DNA of 64,000 nucleotides. It comes from Euptelea pleiosperma. Lineage: Eukaryota; Streptophyta; Magnoliopsida; Ranunculales; Eupteleaceae. Positions 1 through 10,914 of the stretch are shown one piece after another (position 1 is the first letter of the stretch; every line of letters begins with the position of its first letter). Under the pieces are notes generated by a model, which made no database searches, was not told the DNA's origin, and worked only from the letters and a program-made list of their open reading frames with translations. The DNA is taken from NCBI GenBank assembly GCA_035048495.1, contig CM068544.1, forward strand, positions 45,657,893 to 45,721,892, in the 5' to 3' direction. The position numbers and the translations under genes are program-made.

Positions 1-66
1 CCTAGATATCACCAATCACGTTGATTTATGTTGTTTAGGTCCCACCAAGTGATGGACAGAACAGTA

Positions 67-67
67 G

Positions 68-95
<28 letters not shown>
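67..95. repeat. (CT)n microsatellite in intron
   Basis: About 14 CT units lie just upstream of the first visible beta-galactosidase exon, inside the intron that the window edge cuts. The tract adds to the pyrimidine-rich stretch ahead of the 3' splice site at 120. Confidence 0.9.
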
Positions 96-98
<3 letters not shown>

Positions 99-120
99 TT
101 GATTTCTGCATTTATTTCAG

Positions 121-3100
121 ATGTGGCCAGATTTGATACAAAAGGCAAAAGATGGTGGGCTAGATGCAATTGAGACTTATGTCTTTTGGAACGCTCATGA
201 GCCTCATCGTCGCCAGGTATTTTTTTTTTTTTTTTTTTTCTGAGCAAAATTTTTAGTTTTTTTTTAAGTAAATAAATAATTAATATGTAGTAATATATGA
301 CAAATTTTTTTTTTTGTTTATGTTTAGTATGATTTTATGGGCAATCTAGACATGATTAGGTTTCTCAAAACTATCCAAGATGCCGGGTTGTACGCTGTTC
401 TTCGGATTGGACCTTATGTTTGTGCCGAATGGAACTACGGGTAATTTTCTTATTTAATTGATTTATTTTTATTAATTCATTCTATATGTGTTAATTCTTT
501 TTCTTCTTTTTTATTAGAGGATTGCCTGTGTGGTTACACAATATGCAGGGGGTTCAAATAAGGACGGATAACGATGTATTCAAGGTTATAATATTTTTAT
601 TTTTATTTTTGTTAATTATATTTTTGTGTTTTAAATGTTTAAATTTTTTTTTTTTTTTTTAATTTTTTAGAATGAGATGCAAAATTTCACAACCTTAATA
701 GTGGACATGGTAAAGCAAGAAAATCTATTTGCTTCACAAGGAGGACCTATAATTATTGCTCAGGTATGTAATATTATTTTAATTAATATTTTTAATTATT
801 TTATGATAATAGTTTAATTAGTTATTAATATTTTTGAAATTTATGTCTATATTCGACAGATCGAGAATGAATACGGAAACGTAATATCATCGTATGGAGA
901 TGCTGGAAAAGCATACCTTAATTGGTGTGCAACTATGGCTGAATCCCTCGACGTTGGTGTTCCATGGATTATGTGCCAAGAGAGCGATGCCCCACAACCA
1001 ATGGTATTTATTTATTTATTCTCTTTTTTCCATTTTATTATCTAAATTATTATTATTATTATTTTTTGTAAATTTTCATGCTTTTATTGTATTATTTCGT
1101 TATATTTATGGTTTAATTGTTTGGAAACAGATCAACACGTGCAATGGATGGTATTGTGATTCTTTCGAACCTTCCAACCCCAACACTCCGAAGATGTGGA
1201 CTGAAAATTGGACTGGCTGGTGAGCTTTTTTTCTTGTTCTTTTTACTTATTTTTTCTGATTTTTCATTAGAGATAAGTGTTCTAAACATGGGTTTTCTTT
1301 CAGGTTTAAGAACTGGGGTGATAAAGATCCACACAGAACTGCTGAAGACTTGGCCTATGCAGTTGCACGTTTCTTTCAATTTGGTGGAACTTTCCAGAAT
1401 TACTATATGGTTTGTATTCTCTTTTAAAAATATAGGATTTGCATATGTTCATATAAGGTTGCAAATGCGCCGATCTCGGGTTGGTCTCAGGTCTTGGCCC
1501 GACCCACCCTAGCCCGGAAATATTTAACCCTAAGCATATATGTAGGGAAGACCAAATGTATGTAAAACAATTGTCTTTTACTTCTTTAATTTGTGATACA
1601 TTGATATTTTATGGTTTCAGTATCATGGTGGGACGAATTTCGGGAGGACGGCAGGAGGTCCATACCAGGCTACATCATATGATTATGATGCTCCCCTTGA
1701 TGAATATGGTAATTTGAATCAACCCAAGTGGGGACATCTAAAGCAGCTCCATCTCACACTTAAAGCAATGGAGAAGGTTCTTACACAGGGCGACGTATCG
1801 ACCGACGACTATGGAAATGGAGTTTCGGTGACTATGTATGCTATGAATGGAACTTCCGGATGCTTTTTCGGCAACAAAAACACGACGACTGATGCTACCA
1901 TCAACTTCCAAGGGAACCAATATTCTGTCCCTGCTTGGTCTGTTAGTATTCTTCCTGGTTGCAAGAAAGAAGTCTACAATACAGCTAGGGTTAACACTCA
2001 AACTTCTGTGATGGTAAAGAAGATAAATGAAGCTGAAAGTGAACCTTCCACCCTCAAATGGGTATGGAGACCTGAACATATTAAGGATACAGCTCTTCTT
2101 GGTAAGGGATCTGTTGCTTCAAAAGCACTTATGGAACAAAAGGCTGCAAGTAATGACACCAGTGATTATTTGTGGTATATGACCAGGTATTTTCTAAAAC
2201 TTATTGTACATGATTCTTTGATTAGTTTGAGATTAATTTAGCAAGTTCATAATTTTTTCTTCTTGTTATAGTGTGAATATTAATAAAGATGATCCGATTT
2301 GGAGTAACGACATGAGTTTGCGAGTAAATACTAGTGGCCATGTTCTTCATGCTTATCTCAATGGCAAACACATAGGTAAGTCATCAAGACAATGATTTCG
2401 ATTCGATTTTTTTTTTTTTTTTTGGGTAGTTAAGGCCTGTTTTTAAAGAGCCCAGTAACTCGCGGTGAAGGCGGGTTTTGAACCCAGGTCTCTGGTATCA
2501 TCACCCACAAACTTAACCAACTGAGCAAGCTGGCACCTTTGCTCGATTCGATTGGATTTTTATGTATACATATATTGTTATTTTGATCTTATAATTTTTA
2601 TTTGATTGAACTATAGGAACCCAATGGTCCAAGGATGGAGTCTTTAGTTTTGTGTTTGAGCAAAAAATTCAAATGAATCCGGGGAGTAATCAGATTACTT
2701 TGCTCAGTGCCACTGTTGGATTACGGGTATACTATAATTTTTTGTACTTATCAATTTTTTTTCGAATTAAAAAGATTAATTTAAAATTTTTTTTTTTTTT
2801 TTTTTTTTCTGAAATTTTTTTCTTCTTCTGTTGTGCAGAATTATGGTCCAATGTTTGATTTACTATCCACGGGAGTAGCTGGTGTTCAGTTGATTGGAAA
2901 GAAGAATGATGAGTATATCATTAAGGAATTGTCATCAAGAAAATGGGAATACCAGGTTGGGTTGCATGGTGAGGAGAAGCAACTTTTCAACGTCGAATCA
3001 CGCCATGCGCTTAAATGGCTTGCAGAAGATCTTCCCACAGAGAAGATGATGACTTGGTACAAGGTATATATTCATTCCAAGTGCATGCAATATGAAAATC

Positions 3101-3950
3101 AAAATTTGAATATGATTTTATATAAACATATTATTACAAATTTTTCATTTTTGTTTTCAGACAACCTTCAAGGCTCCTTTAGGAACAGACCCCGTCGTCG
3201 TAAACTTGCAAGGTATGGGTAAAGGGCATGCTTGGGTGAATGGGGAGAGCATCGGGCGATATTGGCCGAGTTTCCATGCTAACGATGAAGGATGTAATAG
3301 TACATGCGATTATCGTGGTACATATGATAATAACAAATGTGTTACAAATTGTGGTCAACCTACACAGATTTGGTAAATTTGATCTTCTTCCTTATCGCAT
3401 CAAAATTTCATATAATTTTTAATAAAATGATTTTCTTACTTAGATATTACGGTAATTATAGGTACCACGTGCCACGTTCTTTCATCCGCGATGACATGAA
3501 CACATTGGTTTTGTTTGAGGAGATGGGTGGGAATCCTTCACTAGTGAATTTCCAGACGATGGCAGTCGGGACAGTATGCGGCAATGCTTACGAGGGAAAC
3601 ACCCTGCAGTTATCATGTAACGGTGGCCGAACCATTTCGTCTATCAAATTCTCTAGTTTTGGAAATCCACAAGGCATTTGTGGATCGTTCGAGAAAGGTA
3701 GTTGCGAGGCTGATAATAGTTTGTCCATCCTGCAGAAGGTATACATTTCTAGCTAGCTACTCCTTTTTTTTTGTTTGCTTATAAAGTATATTTGTATTTC
3801 AGTAGAAAAAATTATTTTTCTAATTTTATTTATTTGTTGCAGGCTTGTGTTGGTCAAGAGAGTTGTTCGATCCATGTGTCGGAAGAAACTTTTGGATCAA
3901 GCAAATGCAGTAACATCCCCAAGAGGCTAGCAGTGGAGGCTGTTTGTTAG
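121..3950 (+). CDS. Beta-galactosidase, GH35, with C-terminal lectin domain (5' end outside window)
   Basis: Plant GH35 exo-beta-galactosidase, expected to be a secreted cell-wall enzyme that removes terminal beta-galactosyl residues. Exons read from the sequence: 121-216, 328-440, 518-584, 671-763, 860-1003, 1131-1219, 1304-1409, 1621-2186, 2272-2375, 2617-2726, 2839-3063, 3161-3372, 3462-3738, 3843-3950. All have GT/AG borders and join to 769 codons plus TAG. The family is usually about 830-850 residues, so the signal peptide and some 65 N-terminal residues lie before the window. The GH35 signature [14 protein letters not shown] is at visible residues 116-129, with the expected acid/base Glu after Asn at 127. 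The nucleophile is expected at Glu196 in WTENWTGW. The last ~90 residues form a Cys-rich SUEL/Gal_Lectin domain starting at VCGNAYEG, as in the lectin-bearing plant BGAL clade (possibly BGAL7/15-like). No frameshift or internal stop was seen. Confidence 0.95.
2409..2542 (-). mobile_element. tRNA-derived SINE in beta-galactosidase intron
   Basis: Read on the minus strand, the element has an A-box-like TGCTCAGTTGG (2517-2527), a B-box-like GGTTCAAAACC (about 2474-2485) and a terminal A tract (T-run at 2407-2423 on plus). An 11-bp target duplication, TCGATTCGATT, flanks it at 2398-2408 and 2543-2553. It lies in the intron between exons 2272-2375 and 2617-2726 and leaves both splice sites intact. 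Confidence 0.85.
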
Positions 3951-4440
3951 GAAGTTTTTATTTTCTTTTTTCTCTTTTTTTAGGCTTTTTATTTTTTATT
4001 TTTTTTTAATTTTAGGTTAATTTTAGTCTTAGTAGAAAGAAATATATGGTTGGAAAAAAAAAACCTATATGGTTTATTATGCTCTCTCATAAACAGATAG
4101 AAGCTTTTTTAATCAAAGTTTATATTATCTCCATCTCTTTTCCTTTGCTCCCCTTTTCTTTCCTGTTGATGCCCCCCCCCCCTATTTTTGTTTTTACGGA
4201 AAATTGTAAAAAAAAATACGAAATTAAACGGAGTGAAAACGATTTTGGTGCCATACCTGAGTGTGTCCACCGTTGTATGTATCCGCATCCATTTGACCTC
4301 CAAATTTGCATACAATGACTTTTGCCGCCATTTGAAATTCAAATTAAATATACAAGTATATTGGAAAGTATAGATCAAGAGAAATCAAGATAGAAGTTGA
4401 TTAAATTAATAGAGATTGTGAAAGAAATGTATGATGAGCC
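3951..4440. other. 3' UTR and AT-rich flank of the beta-galactosidase gene
   Basis: T-rich sequence follows the stop codon. An 11-base C run lies at 4172-4182. No gene was recognised; short ORFs on both strands here have no convincing coding character. Confidence 0.5.
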
Positions 4441-5172
4441 CAAATTGACATATGCATATGAAAAGAGTATAAGAATGCAATAAGTTTGTGACCAACGGTC
4501 GAGTAGTAGAAATGGCGTCAGATCAAGTTTGTCGCCGATTCATTCGGCTAGTAAAAGGGTATTTTGGGTACTAAATTTTAAAAAAGTTGACGCCGATTCA
4601 AATTGCTATGTGTATTCTAAAAATTGATTTAATTTTCCTTTTTTTTTTTTATAATTTTCCATTTTTTTAACACATGAAGTTGGGCCGAGAGTGACAATTC
4701 TACCTGAAGTTTGATTCAAACCCACTAAGTTGGACTGAGGTAACATGAAGGCCCATATATACAAGGGGTCGTATCCTTTAGGGGGGGAAGGATTCCTAAA
4801 AGATACCTCTTGAATGGCCCGCATAGAAGATGACTTTCTCACAAGAGTTTCTACACTTACAGGATTGTTTCTAACAAATGTCACCAGATCATATGGGTAA
4901 CTTGGATAATGATGCATACATCTATAGATATAACAAGTAATTTTACTTTGAATGTTTGGCCCATCCCTAAGTGGGACCAAAGTATGAGCCACGTGCAATG
5001 CTCTTAGATTCCACTGACCCATGGATGTTTGGCCCATCCCTAGGTGGACTACACTTTTAGGGTCCACTGACCGTATGGATGTTCGGCCCATTCCCCTAGG
5101 TAACCAAAAATCAAATTCATTAGTGATTTCTAACCTTTGGCTTTGAGAACACCAAATAATGTTCGAATCCAA
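4441..5172. repeat. Decayed palindromic MITE sequence
   Basis: Contains two inexact copies of the motif 'catggatgtttggcccatcc' followed by 'ctaggtggac', near 'gagccacgtg'. These belong to the MITE body found repeatedly elsewhere in the window (for example 35,274-35,634). A 188-codon minus-strand ORF here runs through repeat sequence and is not considered a gene. Confidence 0.5.
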
Positions 5173-5475
5173 TGGTTAAAAAATATTTTCCGTCAAAACG
5201 GCTGTTAAATGAATTGTAACAGACGGTCAAAAACGAGAAAAAAGGGAACAATGGAAGAAAATGGCTCTGAAATTCAAATTTTCAAATTTCAAATTTAAAC
5301 TTCAAAAATGAAAAAATGGGAAATAACGGAAACAACGGCCATTTTTTTTCCACAAAATTTTCAGAAAATAATGGCAATTATTTTCTAAGCGTCATAATGG
5401 TTCATAATGTAACGGGCTTTGGGCGTTACCGTTTTAACGGCCGTTAAAATCATTAAAACGGAGTTATTTTAAATG
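5173..5475. mobile_element. 'aacggccgtt' foldback MITE
   Basis: Rich in inverted copies of 'aacggccgttaaaa', with a central tract made of 'tgaaattcaaattttcaaat'. The same element type recurs at about 12.5, 25.75, 34.55, 35.95, 37.3, 41.8, 44.0, 47.9, 51.6 and 54.85 kb. Boundaries here are approximate. Confidence 0.6.
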
Positions 5476-6232
5476 ATGGACACAACCTGCTGCCAAATAA
5501 AGAGCTATTGAATGCTAAGCTTTGATGAAAACTAAAAACAAAGTATATTTCCATTAATAAGTTAGTGTAGCAACTTCAAAAACATTCATCCAGCAACCAA
5601 GAACACAGTTAGAACAACTTCCTGCACCAGCAATAATGCCACATGGAAAGCTCTTTCGTGCCCCGTGACTTTATGGATGTTGGCCCACTTTATGGACTTA
5701 CCCACCAAAAATTATCTTGATTTGTAATTTGCAGAAGTTAGACTTAGCACCCAAAAAAGCTAAAATCAAATGGCTAGAAATATCTCTAGGATTGTGTCAT
5801 CCCCTAATATACTACAAGGATTGTGTTCCCCCTCGAGCAAAATCCTCGCTCCGCCGCTGCTTACACCTTAAAAATCGCTGCTTACACCTTAAAAATCTGC
5901 TCAGATTTTTCATTAATGGTCGACTGATTTAGTTCAAAATCTTTTCATTGACAAAGTCTACTTAAAAACCTATTTTTTGATTTTTATTTGGAAGTCTATC
6001 GGGGGTTTTGTTCTTTTTTTTATTATCATCTTTGGGTTTTGTTAAGTTTAGATGAATGGGACGCCCTTACAAATTTACAGGGAAAGTAAGAAGTATTAGA
6101 AGTTGCAGAGATTTTTTTGGTTTCTTCATTTGCAAGGAAGTGGAAGAAGGTAGTTGGTCTTGGATGCAAGGAGCCCAAGCCCTCTCACATTAAAAGTGTA
6201 TTTTCTAAAGGCGGTAGGATTAATTTCCGGCA
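5476..6232. other. Spacer with a dispersed repeat copy
   Basis: Bases 5636-5790 closely match 15,842-15,995 (shared text such as 'ccacatggaaagctctttcg' and 'gcacccaaaaaagctaaaat'), and part of this is repeated at 17,935-17,972. No gene was recognised in the rest. Confidence 0.5.
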
Positions 6233-6472
6233 ATGGTTCCCAGTATAGCCGTCACTCCGCCGCCCTGTCAGCACCACCAACACCCAGTGGAGGGCCGTGA
6301 CTTCGGAAGAGCCGAGGAGGCGTTTAGCAGGAGAAACGAAGAGCTGGAGAGAGAACTGAAGAAGAGCTTGGAAACAGAGGAAAAGATGGAGGAGCTGCTG
6401 AGCCTGAGAACCACACAGGGACTCAGACTCGTCGAAGAGGCGGAGAGGCTTTTCAAAATTCGCAAAGATTAA
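6233..6472 (+). pseudogene. LSU-like (RESPONSE TO LOW SULFUR) coiled-coil ORF, C-terminally truncated
   Basis: A 79-codon intronless ORF. Residues ~28-75 are a charged coiled coil, with RRNEELERELKKS, then LRTTQGLRLVEEAERL. This resembles the core of the small plant LSU proteins (R-R-N-x-E-L-E-R-E ... L-R-V-A-E-E-A-E-R-L), which are ~90-110 residue sulfur-deficiency-induced proteins. The expected continuation after 'EEAERL' (a C-S-Q-L-x-E-L-E-type segment) is missing. Instead the frame ends after four codons of unrelated sequence, and a MITE begins about 8 bp later. The N-terminal ~27 residues (Pro/His-rich) do not look like LSU. The family assignment rests on recall of the LSU consensus. It is probably a pseudogene, but a short expressed protein cannot be excluded. 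Confidence 0.6.
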
Positions 6473-6480
6473 AAAACAAA

Positions 6481-6672
6481 GGGCTTTTTTGCTTTACCCC
6501 CTTACTTTATTGATGCAATTTGCATCTCACCCAATGTTTTCAAAATATTTGTGTCTCACCCTTTGACCATCGTCAACGTTCCATAGATGGTCTTCGGATG
6601 GACATCCCAATATTTTTTAAATGACTATAATGACCTTGTTGCATCAATAAAGTAAGGGGACAAGCAAAAGAT
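6481..6672. mobile_element. MITE with 'gctttacccccttactttat' ends, copy 1
   Basis: The left end reads 'ctttacccccttactttatt' followed by gatgcaatttgcat, and the right end carries the inverse ('gcatcaataaagtaagggg'). It sits immediately after the truncated LSU-like ORF. The right boundary merges into a T run. Confidence 0.75.
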
Positions 6673-6744
6673 TTTTTTTTTTTTTTGAGAGGACTGTGAG
6701 CTCAAAACCTTTCTTCATTTACTTCTAGCCCAAGCGGTAGACAG

Positions 6745-6965
6745 ACCAAAAAATTAATCTGATTGTTACTTTTTAAGCATTGGAATAGAGTCGTTTTCCT
6801 TGGTTGATTTTATCCGTATAATTTGAACATTATTTGGGGTACAAAGATCCAATTGTTGGAAATCACTAATCAGGCTGACGTTTGGTATGTAGCTCCACCT
6901 AGCGATGGGCCCAACATCCCTACGTTAGTGACCTCTAAGAATGTGCCACGTGGGACGAGGGACAG
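6745..6965. repeat. Half copy of the 'gtgccacgtgg' MITE family
   Basis: Carries the right half of the family seen complete at 35,274-35,634: a body with 'ggtacaaagatccaa', 'aatcactaatcaggctga' and then 'gaatgtgccacgtggga'. The left half is not recognisable. Confidence 0.5.
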
Positions 6966-7004
6966 TAGCGTGCTTAACAAACTGTGAAGGTGTATTCCTT
7001 TTAG

Positions 7005-7390
7005 GGTCGTGATGTAACAAGGTATACCTGAGATCTTTTCAAATGCAGAAACGGCATTTTTGGTAGTCACCACTGCCATCTGGGCCCACTGACCGCATGG
7101 ATGTTTAGCCCACCCCTTAGTAGATATTCATAACAAAAATCAGCTTGTTTTATGATTTTTAGCCATTGGTTTTAGTATTAAAAAAAATGGTTGAATTCAA
7201 CGGCTATAAGAACGCCTTAAAAGTGCTAAAATCGAATTGTTGTAGATTACCAATCAGGGTGATTTTTGGTGTGTATAACGACCAAGGGGTGGGATAGACA
7301 TCCATGCGGTCAGTGGGCCCAGATGATAGTGGTGAGTAACAAAATCGTGCTTCCGCATTTAAAATGTTTCTGACATACCTTGTTACATCT
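7005..7390. mobile_element. Foldback MITE with 'gtgatgtaacaaggtatacc' ends
   Basis: The left end reads 'ggtcgtgatgtaacaaggta' and the right end 'cataccttgttacatc'. The arms are inverted through the body, which includes 'gaccgcatggatgtttagcc' and its inverse. The same family occurs at 9,995-10,372, ~26,955-27,300 and ~32,200-32,515. Confidence 0.8.
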
Positions 7391-7442
7391 TTGTCTTTCC
7401 TTTTATAGTTCAAAATCCTAAAAAAAAAAAAAAATAACCTGA

Positions 7443-7650
7443 ATTTTTTTTTTTTGCTTACCACCTTTACTTTATTGATGCAATTTGCATCGCACCCAAT
7501 ATTTTTAAAATATTTGCGTCTCGCCCAAGGTCATTTAAAAAATATTGGGATGTCTATCCGAAGACCCTCTTTGGTCAACGACGTAGACCATGGTCAAAGG
7601 GTGAGATGCAAATTGCATCAATAAAGTAAGGGGGTAAAGCAAAAAAGCCC
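7443..7650. mobile_element. MITE with 'gctttacccccttactttat' ends, copy 2
   Basis: Second, inverted-arm copy of the element at 6,481-6,672. The right end is well preserved ('aaagtaagggggtaaagc' followed by aaaaaagccc). Confidence 0.75.
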
Positions 7651-8021
7651 AAAAATAAATAAAAAGAATTTGGAAAATGTTTTTCTTTTACCACGGTTGG
7701 TGTTCTTGGGATTGGGATCATGGGCGGACATGCGTCATCTGCTAACAAACTCGGTATAAAAACTCCGATACGGAGTTCGGCATTGTAGATTTACCCAAAT
7801 ATACCTTGTTACATCACGACCGTTTATTAAAATAAGGGGGAAGAAGGGCCATGTAATGGTATGGGTTGGAATTTCTTTGCTTAAGTAAAGGGTCCCACCT
7901 AAAGAACTAGTTGGGAACGCTTTATCAAAGTAAGGAGCCCATTATGGGAAACATCAAACATTTGCTTTTTATTACAAAAAATATGCAATTTGTAGATTTT
8001 TGCTGGATGGTAAGGAAAAAG
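7651..8021. other. Spacer, no gene seen
   Basis: Contains scraps of repeat such as 'accttgttacatcacgacc' and 'gctttatcaaagtaagg'. No coding sequence was recognised. Confidence 0.4.
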
Positions 8022-9376
8022 AGGGTCAGGCTCAGCGGCCATAGAATTTCACTCACAAATTCACACACAAAAATTGTCGGAACCAATATATAAATTAACA
8101 GTTTTGGAATGGGTTGATTTTTGGTGAGGATGATCTCTATGGTGAGGAGATCACCCTTAACAAAATTTAAATCATTCTGATATTGATAGCATGGTTTACA
8201 AATTGAAGAATTATGGACCGTATATTTTTTTATCGTTAACTTGAAACCAACATTTGATGGTGTTAGAAATTTCAAAATGGGCTGATTTTTTGTAGGGGTG
8301 ATCTATATGATCATTGTGGAGGGAAAATTGAGAATCTTACCCACACAATCCCTGATGAATTAATATCTTCAACAATTTTTTGTGACCACGTTAAGAAAAA
8401 TTCGTTATGGCTGGATCCTTCAATTGCTCTCGCTCTTCATGCCGACAGGGATGTACCTGTTGACAAGGCTCCGACGATCGAGTCAGAAATCTTTCGCTCT
8501 TGACATATCATTCTTTAACAGTGATTCGAGATATAGATTTTGATCAAATGAATTCTATTTCAGGATCTAATCTTGTTTTGGTTTGAAATAAATTGGTGTG
8601 AACATTAGTCTATCACCCTTTCTTCCTCGGAGAGGATCCCTTCTCGTTGGGTTCGACCTCTATTTATAGATTACTAGTAAGCACACAGCTCCTCCATCTA
8701 CTCCTATAGAATCTAACCACATGCATTCAGTTAGTCGATTATGGATGAGCACGTGGTTTCAATTGATTTGTTTTGGTGGAACGTATGACATTAGCTAGTT
8801 AGAGATGAGCATATAACCTTATGTGCCCAATCAAGAGCGAATAGATATATCTCAGAATATATATGACGTTGACTTATTTAATTGATAAATCCTATTTTAG
8901 AGATTTACTTATCTGAATTTGACGCCACGTCTGATTATTCTGTCCAAATTAGGCTTTGTAATTTGTCTTGGCCATCTGGTTCTTTCAAATAGATTTTGCT
9001 GGTATGATTGTCTGAGTCACTTAACCGGGCTTTGACGGTTTGACTGTCCGAGTCACTTAACTGGGTTTTGACGGTCTGAGTCACTTAACCAGGCTTTGGC
9101 GGTCTGACTGATGAGTAACACGTGTTCGATTTAACCATATGTGTCGGATATGTACAACTGTGGTTTGTCTACTTTAGGCGATGATATCAGGCGTCGCATA
9201 TATCAATTCTTTCGTAAGGAATTAGGATGGTGCTACGTGTCGCCTATCCTATAGCTTAAAAATTTTGGCACCCACAATCATCATCACCAAAAATCAGCCA
9301 TTAATTTATCTTCCATGTGGGTACAACAAAATTGTGTGTGAATTTGTGAGTGAAATTATGTGCCGCTGAGTCTGAT
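8022..9376. mobile_element. 'gatgaatcaatggctgattt' family MITE, interrupted by a solo LTR
   Basis: Terminal inverted arms are visible: left 'ttcactcacaaattcacaca' (about 8,048-8,067), right 'tgtgtgaatttgtgagtgaa' (about 9,334-9,353). The interior has the family's 'gatctctatggtgaggagat' segments. The element is split by the LTR at 8,315-9,276; removing it leaves a body of about 390 bp, similar to the intact relative at 10,475-10,861. Confidence 0.75.
8315..9276. mobile_element. Solo LTR of a retrotransposon
   Basis: Begins TGTGGAGGG and ends CACCCACA (TG...CA with a short terminal inversion). It is flanked by a perfect 5-bp target duplication, ATCAT, at 8,310-8,314 and 9,277-9,281. A TATA-like 'ctatttatagatt' lies near 8,661. 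Neither flank shows internal retrotransposon sequence, so only one LTR remains. The superfamily cannot be assigned. Confidence 0.8.
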
Positions 9377-9519
9377 CCAAAAAAAAATATGGCAAATGAC
9401 TCACGAAAGAAAGATAATTATGTGTAGATCAGATGATCATCATTTATCAGGTTTGTGCTTGCCTTGGGTGGACAAGTCAAATGTGTCCCACACGCAAGAC
9501 CAAAGTTGTGCAGTTAGAC

Positions 9520-9925
9520 GGAAAAATTTAGATGCAGAGGACTTAGGATGCAGTCGATGTAGAGGGGTATGATGGCCCTACATGACTCATTTTTTGGGCC
9601 CACTAACCTCATGGATGTGTACCCCACCCCTTGGTGGATATGCATACTAAAATTCAGCTTGGTTGATAATTTGTAGCCGTTGGATTGAGTGTCCAAAATA
9701 TTTGCAAAAAAATGTGCTTGAATCCAACGGTTATTGTCAATCCTAAAAAAGTGCTAAACTCTACGGCTAGATAAAATCAATGAAACTAATTTTTCGTAGG
9801 CATATCCACCAAGGGGTGGGCTAAACATCCATGCGGTTAGTGGGCCAAAAAAAATGAGCCATGTAGGGCCACGAGACCCCTCTGCATCAACTGCATCCAA
9901 AGTCCTCTGCATCTAAAATTTTTCC
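9520..9925. mobile_element. MULE-type MITE with 'gatgcagaggact' ends
   Basis: Terminal inversion: left 'ggaaaaatttagatgcagag', right 'ctctgcatctaaaatttttc' plus c. A 10-bp target duplication, GCAGTTAGAC, flanks it at 9,510-9,519 and 9,926-9,935. The body carries the 'catggatgtgtaccccaccc' and 'gggtgggctaaacatccatg' inverted pair. Further copies lie near 22.75, 33.89 and 36.68 kb. Confidence 0.85.
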
Positions 9926-9994
9926 GCAGTTAGACCATCTTTTGTGCCAACAGCCAAAGTTTTCTTCTTGTCTGAGAACAACATTTCTTTTTAT

Positions 9995-10372
9995 GGTCGT
10001 GATGTAACCTGAGATCTTTTCAATGGCGGAAGCGGCAGTTTTGGTAGTCACCGCTGCCATCTTGGCCCACTGACTGCATGGACGTTTAGCCCACCCCTTA
10101 ATAGACAGTCGTATAAAAAATCAGCTTGTTTGATGATTTTTAGCCGTTGGTTTTAGTACAAAAATAATGGTTTCATTCAACGGCTATAAGAAAGTCTTAA
10201 AAAGGGCTAAACTCTAATGGTTATAGAATACCAATCAGGGTGATTTTTGGTTTGTATATCCACCAAGGGGTGGGATATACATCCATGCGGTTAGTGGGTC
10301 CAGATGAGAGCGGTAAGTTACCAAAATGGTGCTTCCGTATTTGAAACAGTTTCAGGCATACCTTGTTACATC
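9995..10372. mobile_element. Foldback MITE with 'gtgatgtaac' ends, copy 2
   Basis: Same family as 7,005-7,390. The left end is 'ggtcgtgatgtaacctgag' and the right end 'ggcataccttgttacatc'; the body is inverted around the 'gccgttggttttagtac' region. Confidence 0.8.
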
Positions 10373-10411
10373 TTTTTCCTTCTTTTTTAAGACCTTACCA
10401 CGATCTCCTCT

Positions 10412-10474
10412 TTGCGATAGCAATGCGATAGCGAAAGTTTTCTTCTTGCCCAAGTAAACAGATCTTTTATCAAA
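10412..10474 (+). promoter_or_regulatory. Conserved upstream block of DUF674 genes (11.1-kb gene)
   Basis: A block of the form 'aatgcgatagcgaaagtttt' followed by cttcttgcccaagtaaacaga. It recurs upstream of the DUF674 genes at 21.2, 27.4, 49.2-49.6 and 53.9 kb, and once alone at 20.03 kb. It could be a regulatory region or simply duplicated flank. Here a MITE separates it from the core promoter. Confidence 0.45.
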
Positions 10475-10861
10475 GGGTCGGGCTCAAGGGACCCCATTTC
10501 TGACCCCCTTTTTTGACCTCCATCTTGGCATACCCACATAGAAGATGAATCAATGGCTGATTTTTGGTGAGGATGATCTCTATGGTGAGGAGATCAGCCT
10601 CACAAAAATTCAAATCATTCTGATATTCATAGACTGGTTTAGAAGCTGAAGCATTATGGACCGTCGATTTTTACCGCGTAATTTAAAACCACATTTGATG
10701 GTGTTAGAAATTTCAGAATGGGCTGATTTTTTGTTGGGGTCATCTATATGGTGAGGTTATCATCTCCACCAAAAATCAGCCATTGATTCATCTTCTATGT
10801 GGGTAAGCCAAGATGGGGGTCAAAAAATGGGTCAGAAACGCGGGTCCCTTGAGCCCGACCC
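10475..10861. mobile_element. MULE-type MITE in the promoter of the 11.1-kb DUF674 gene
   Basis: Inverted ends 'gggtcgggctcaaggg' / 'cccttgagcccgaccc' with ~100-bp arms. A perfect 9-bp target duplication, TTTATCAAA, flanks it at 10,466-10,474 and 10,862-10,870. It belongs to the 'gatgaatcaatggctgattt' family and has no coding capacity. Confidence 0.9.
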
Positions 10862-10914
10862 TTTATCAAATGGTTTCTTGCGGTGGATCGTATTCTAAAA
10901 CTGATTCACGAGTC

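Noticed and set aside
4606..5172. 188-codon minus-strand ORF downstream of the beta-galactosidase gene
   Set aside because: It runs through MITE bodies repeated elsewhere in the window and shows no protein-family character.
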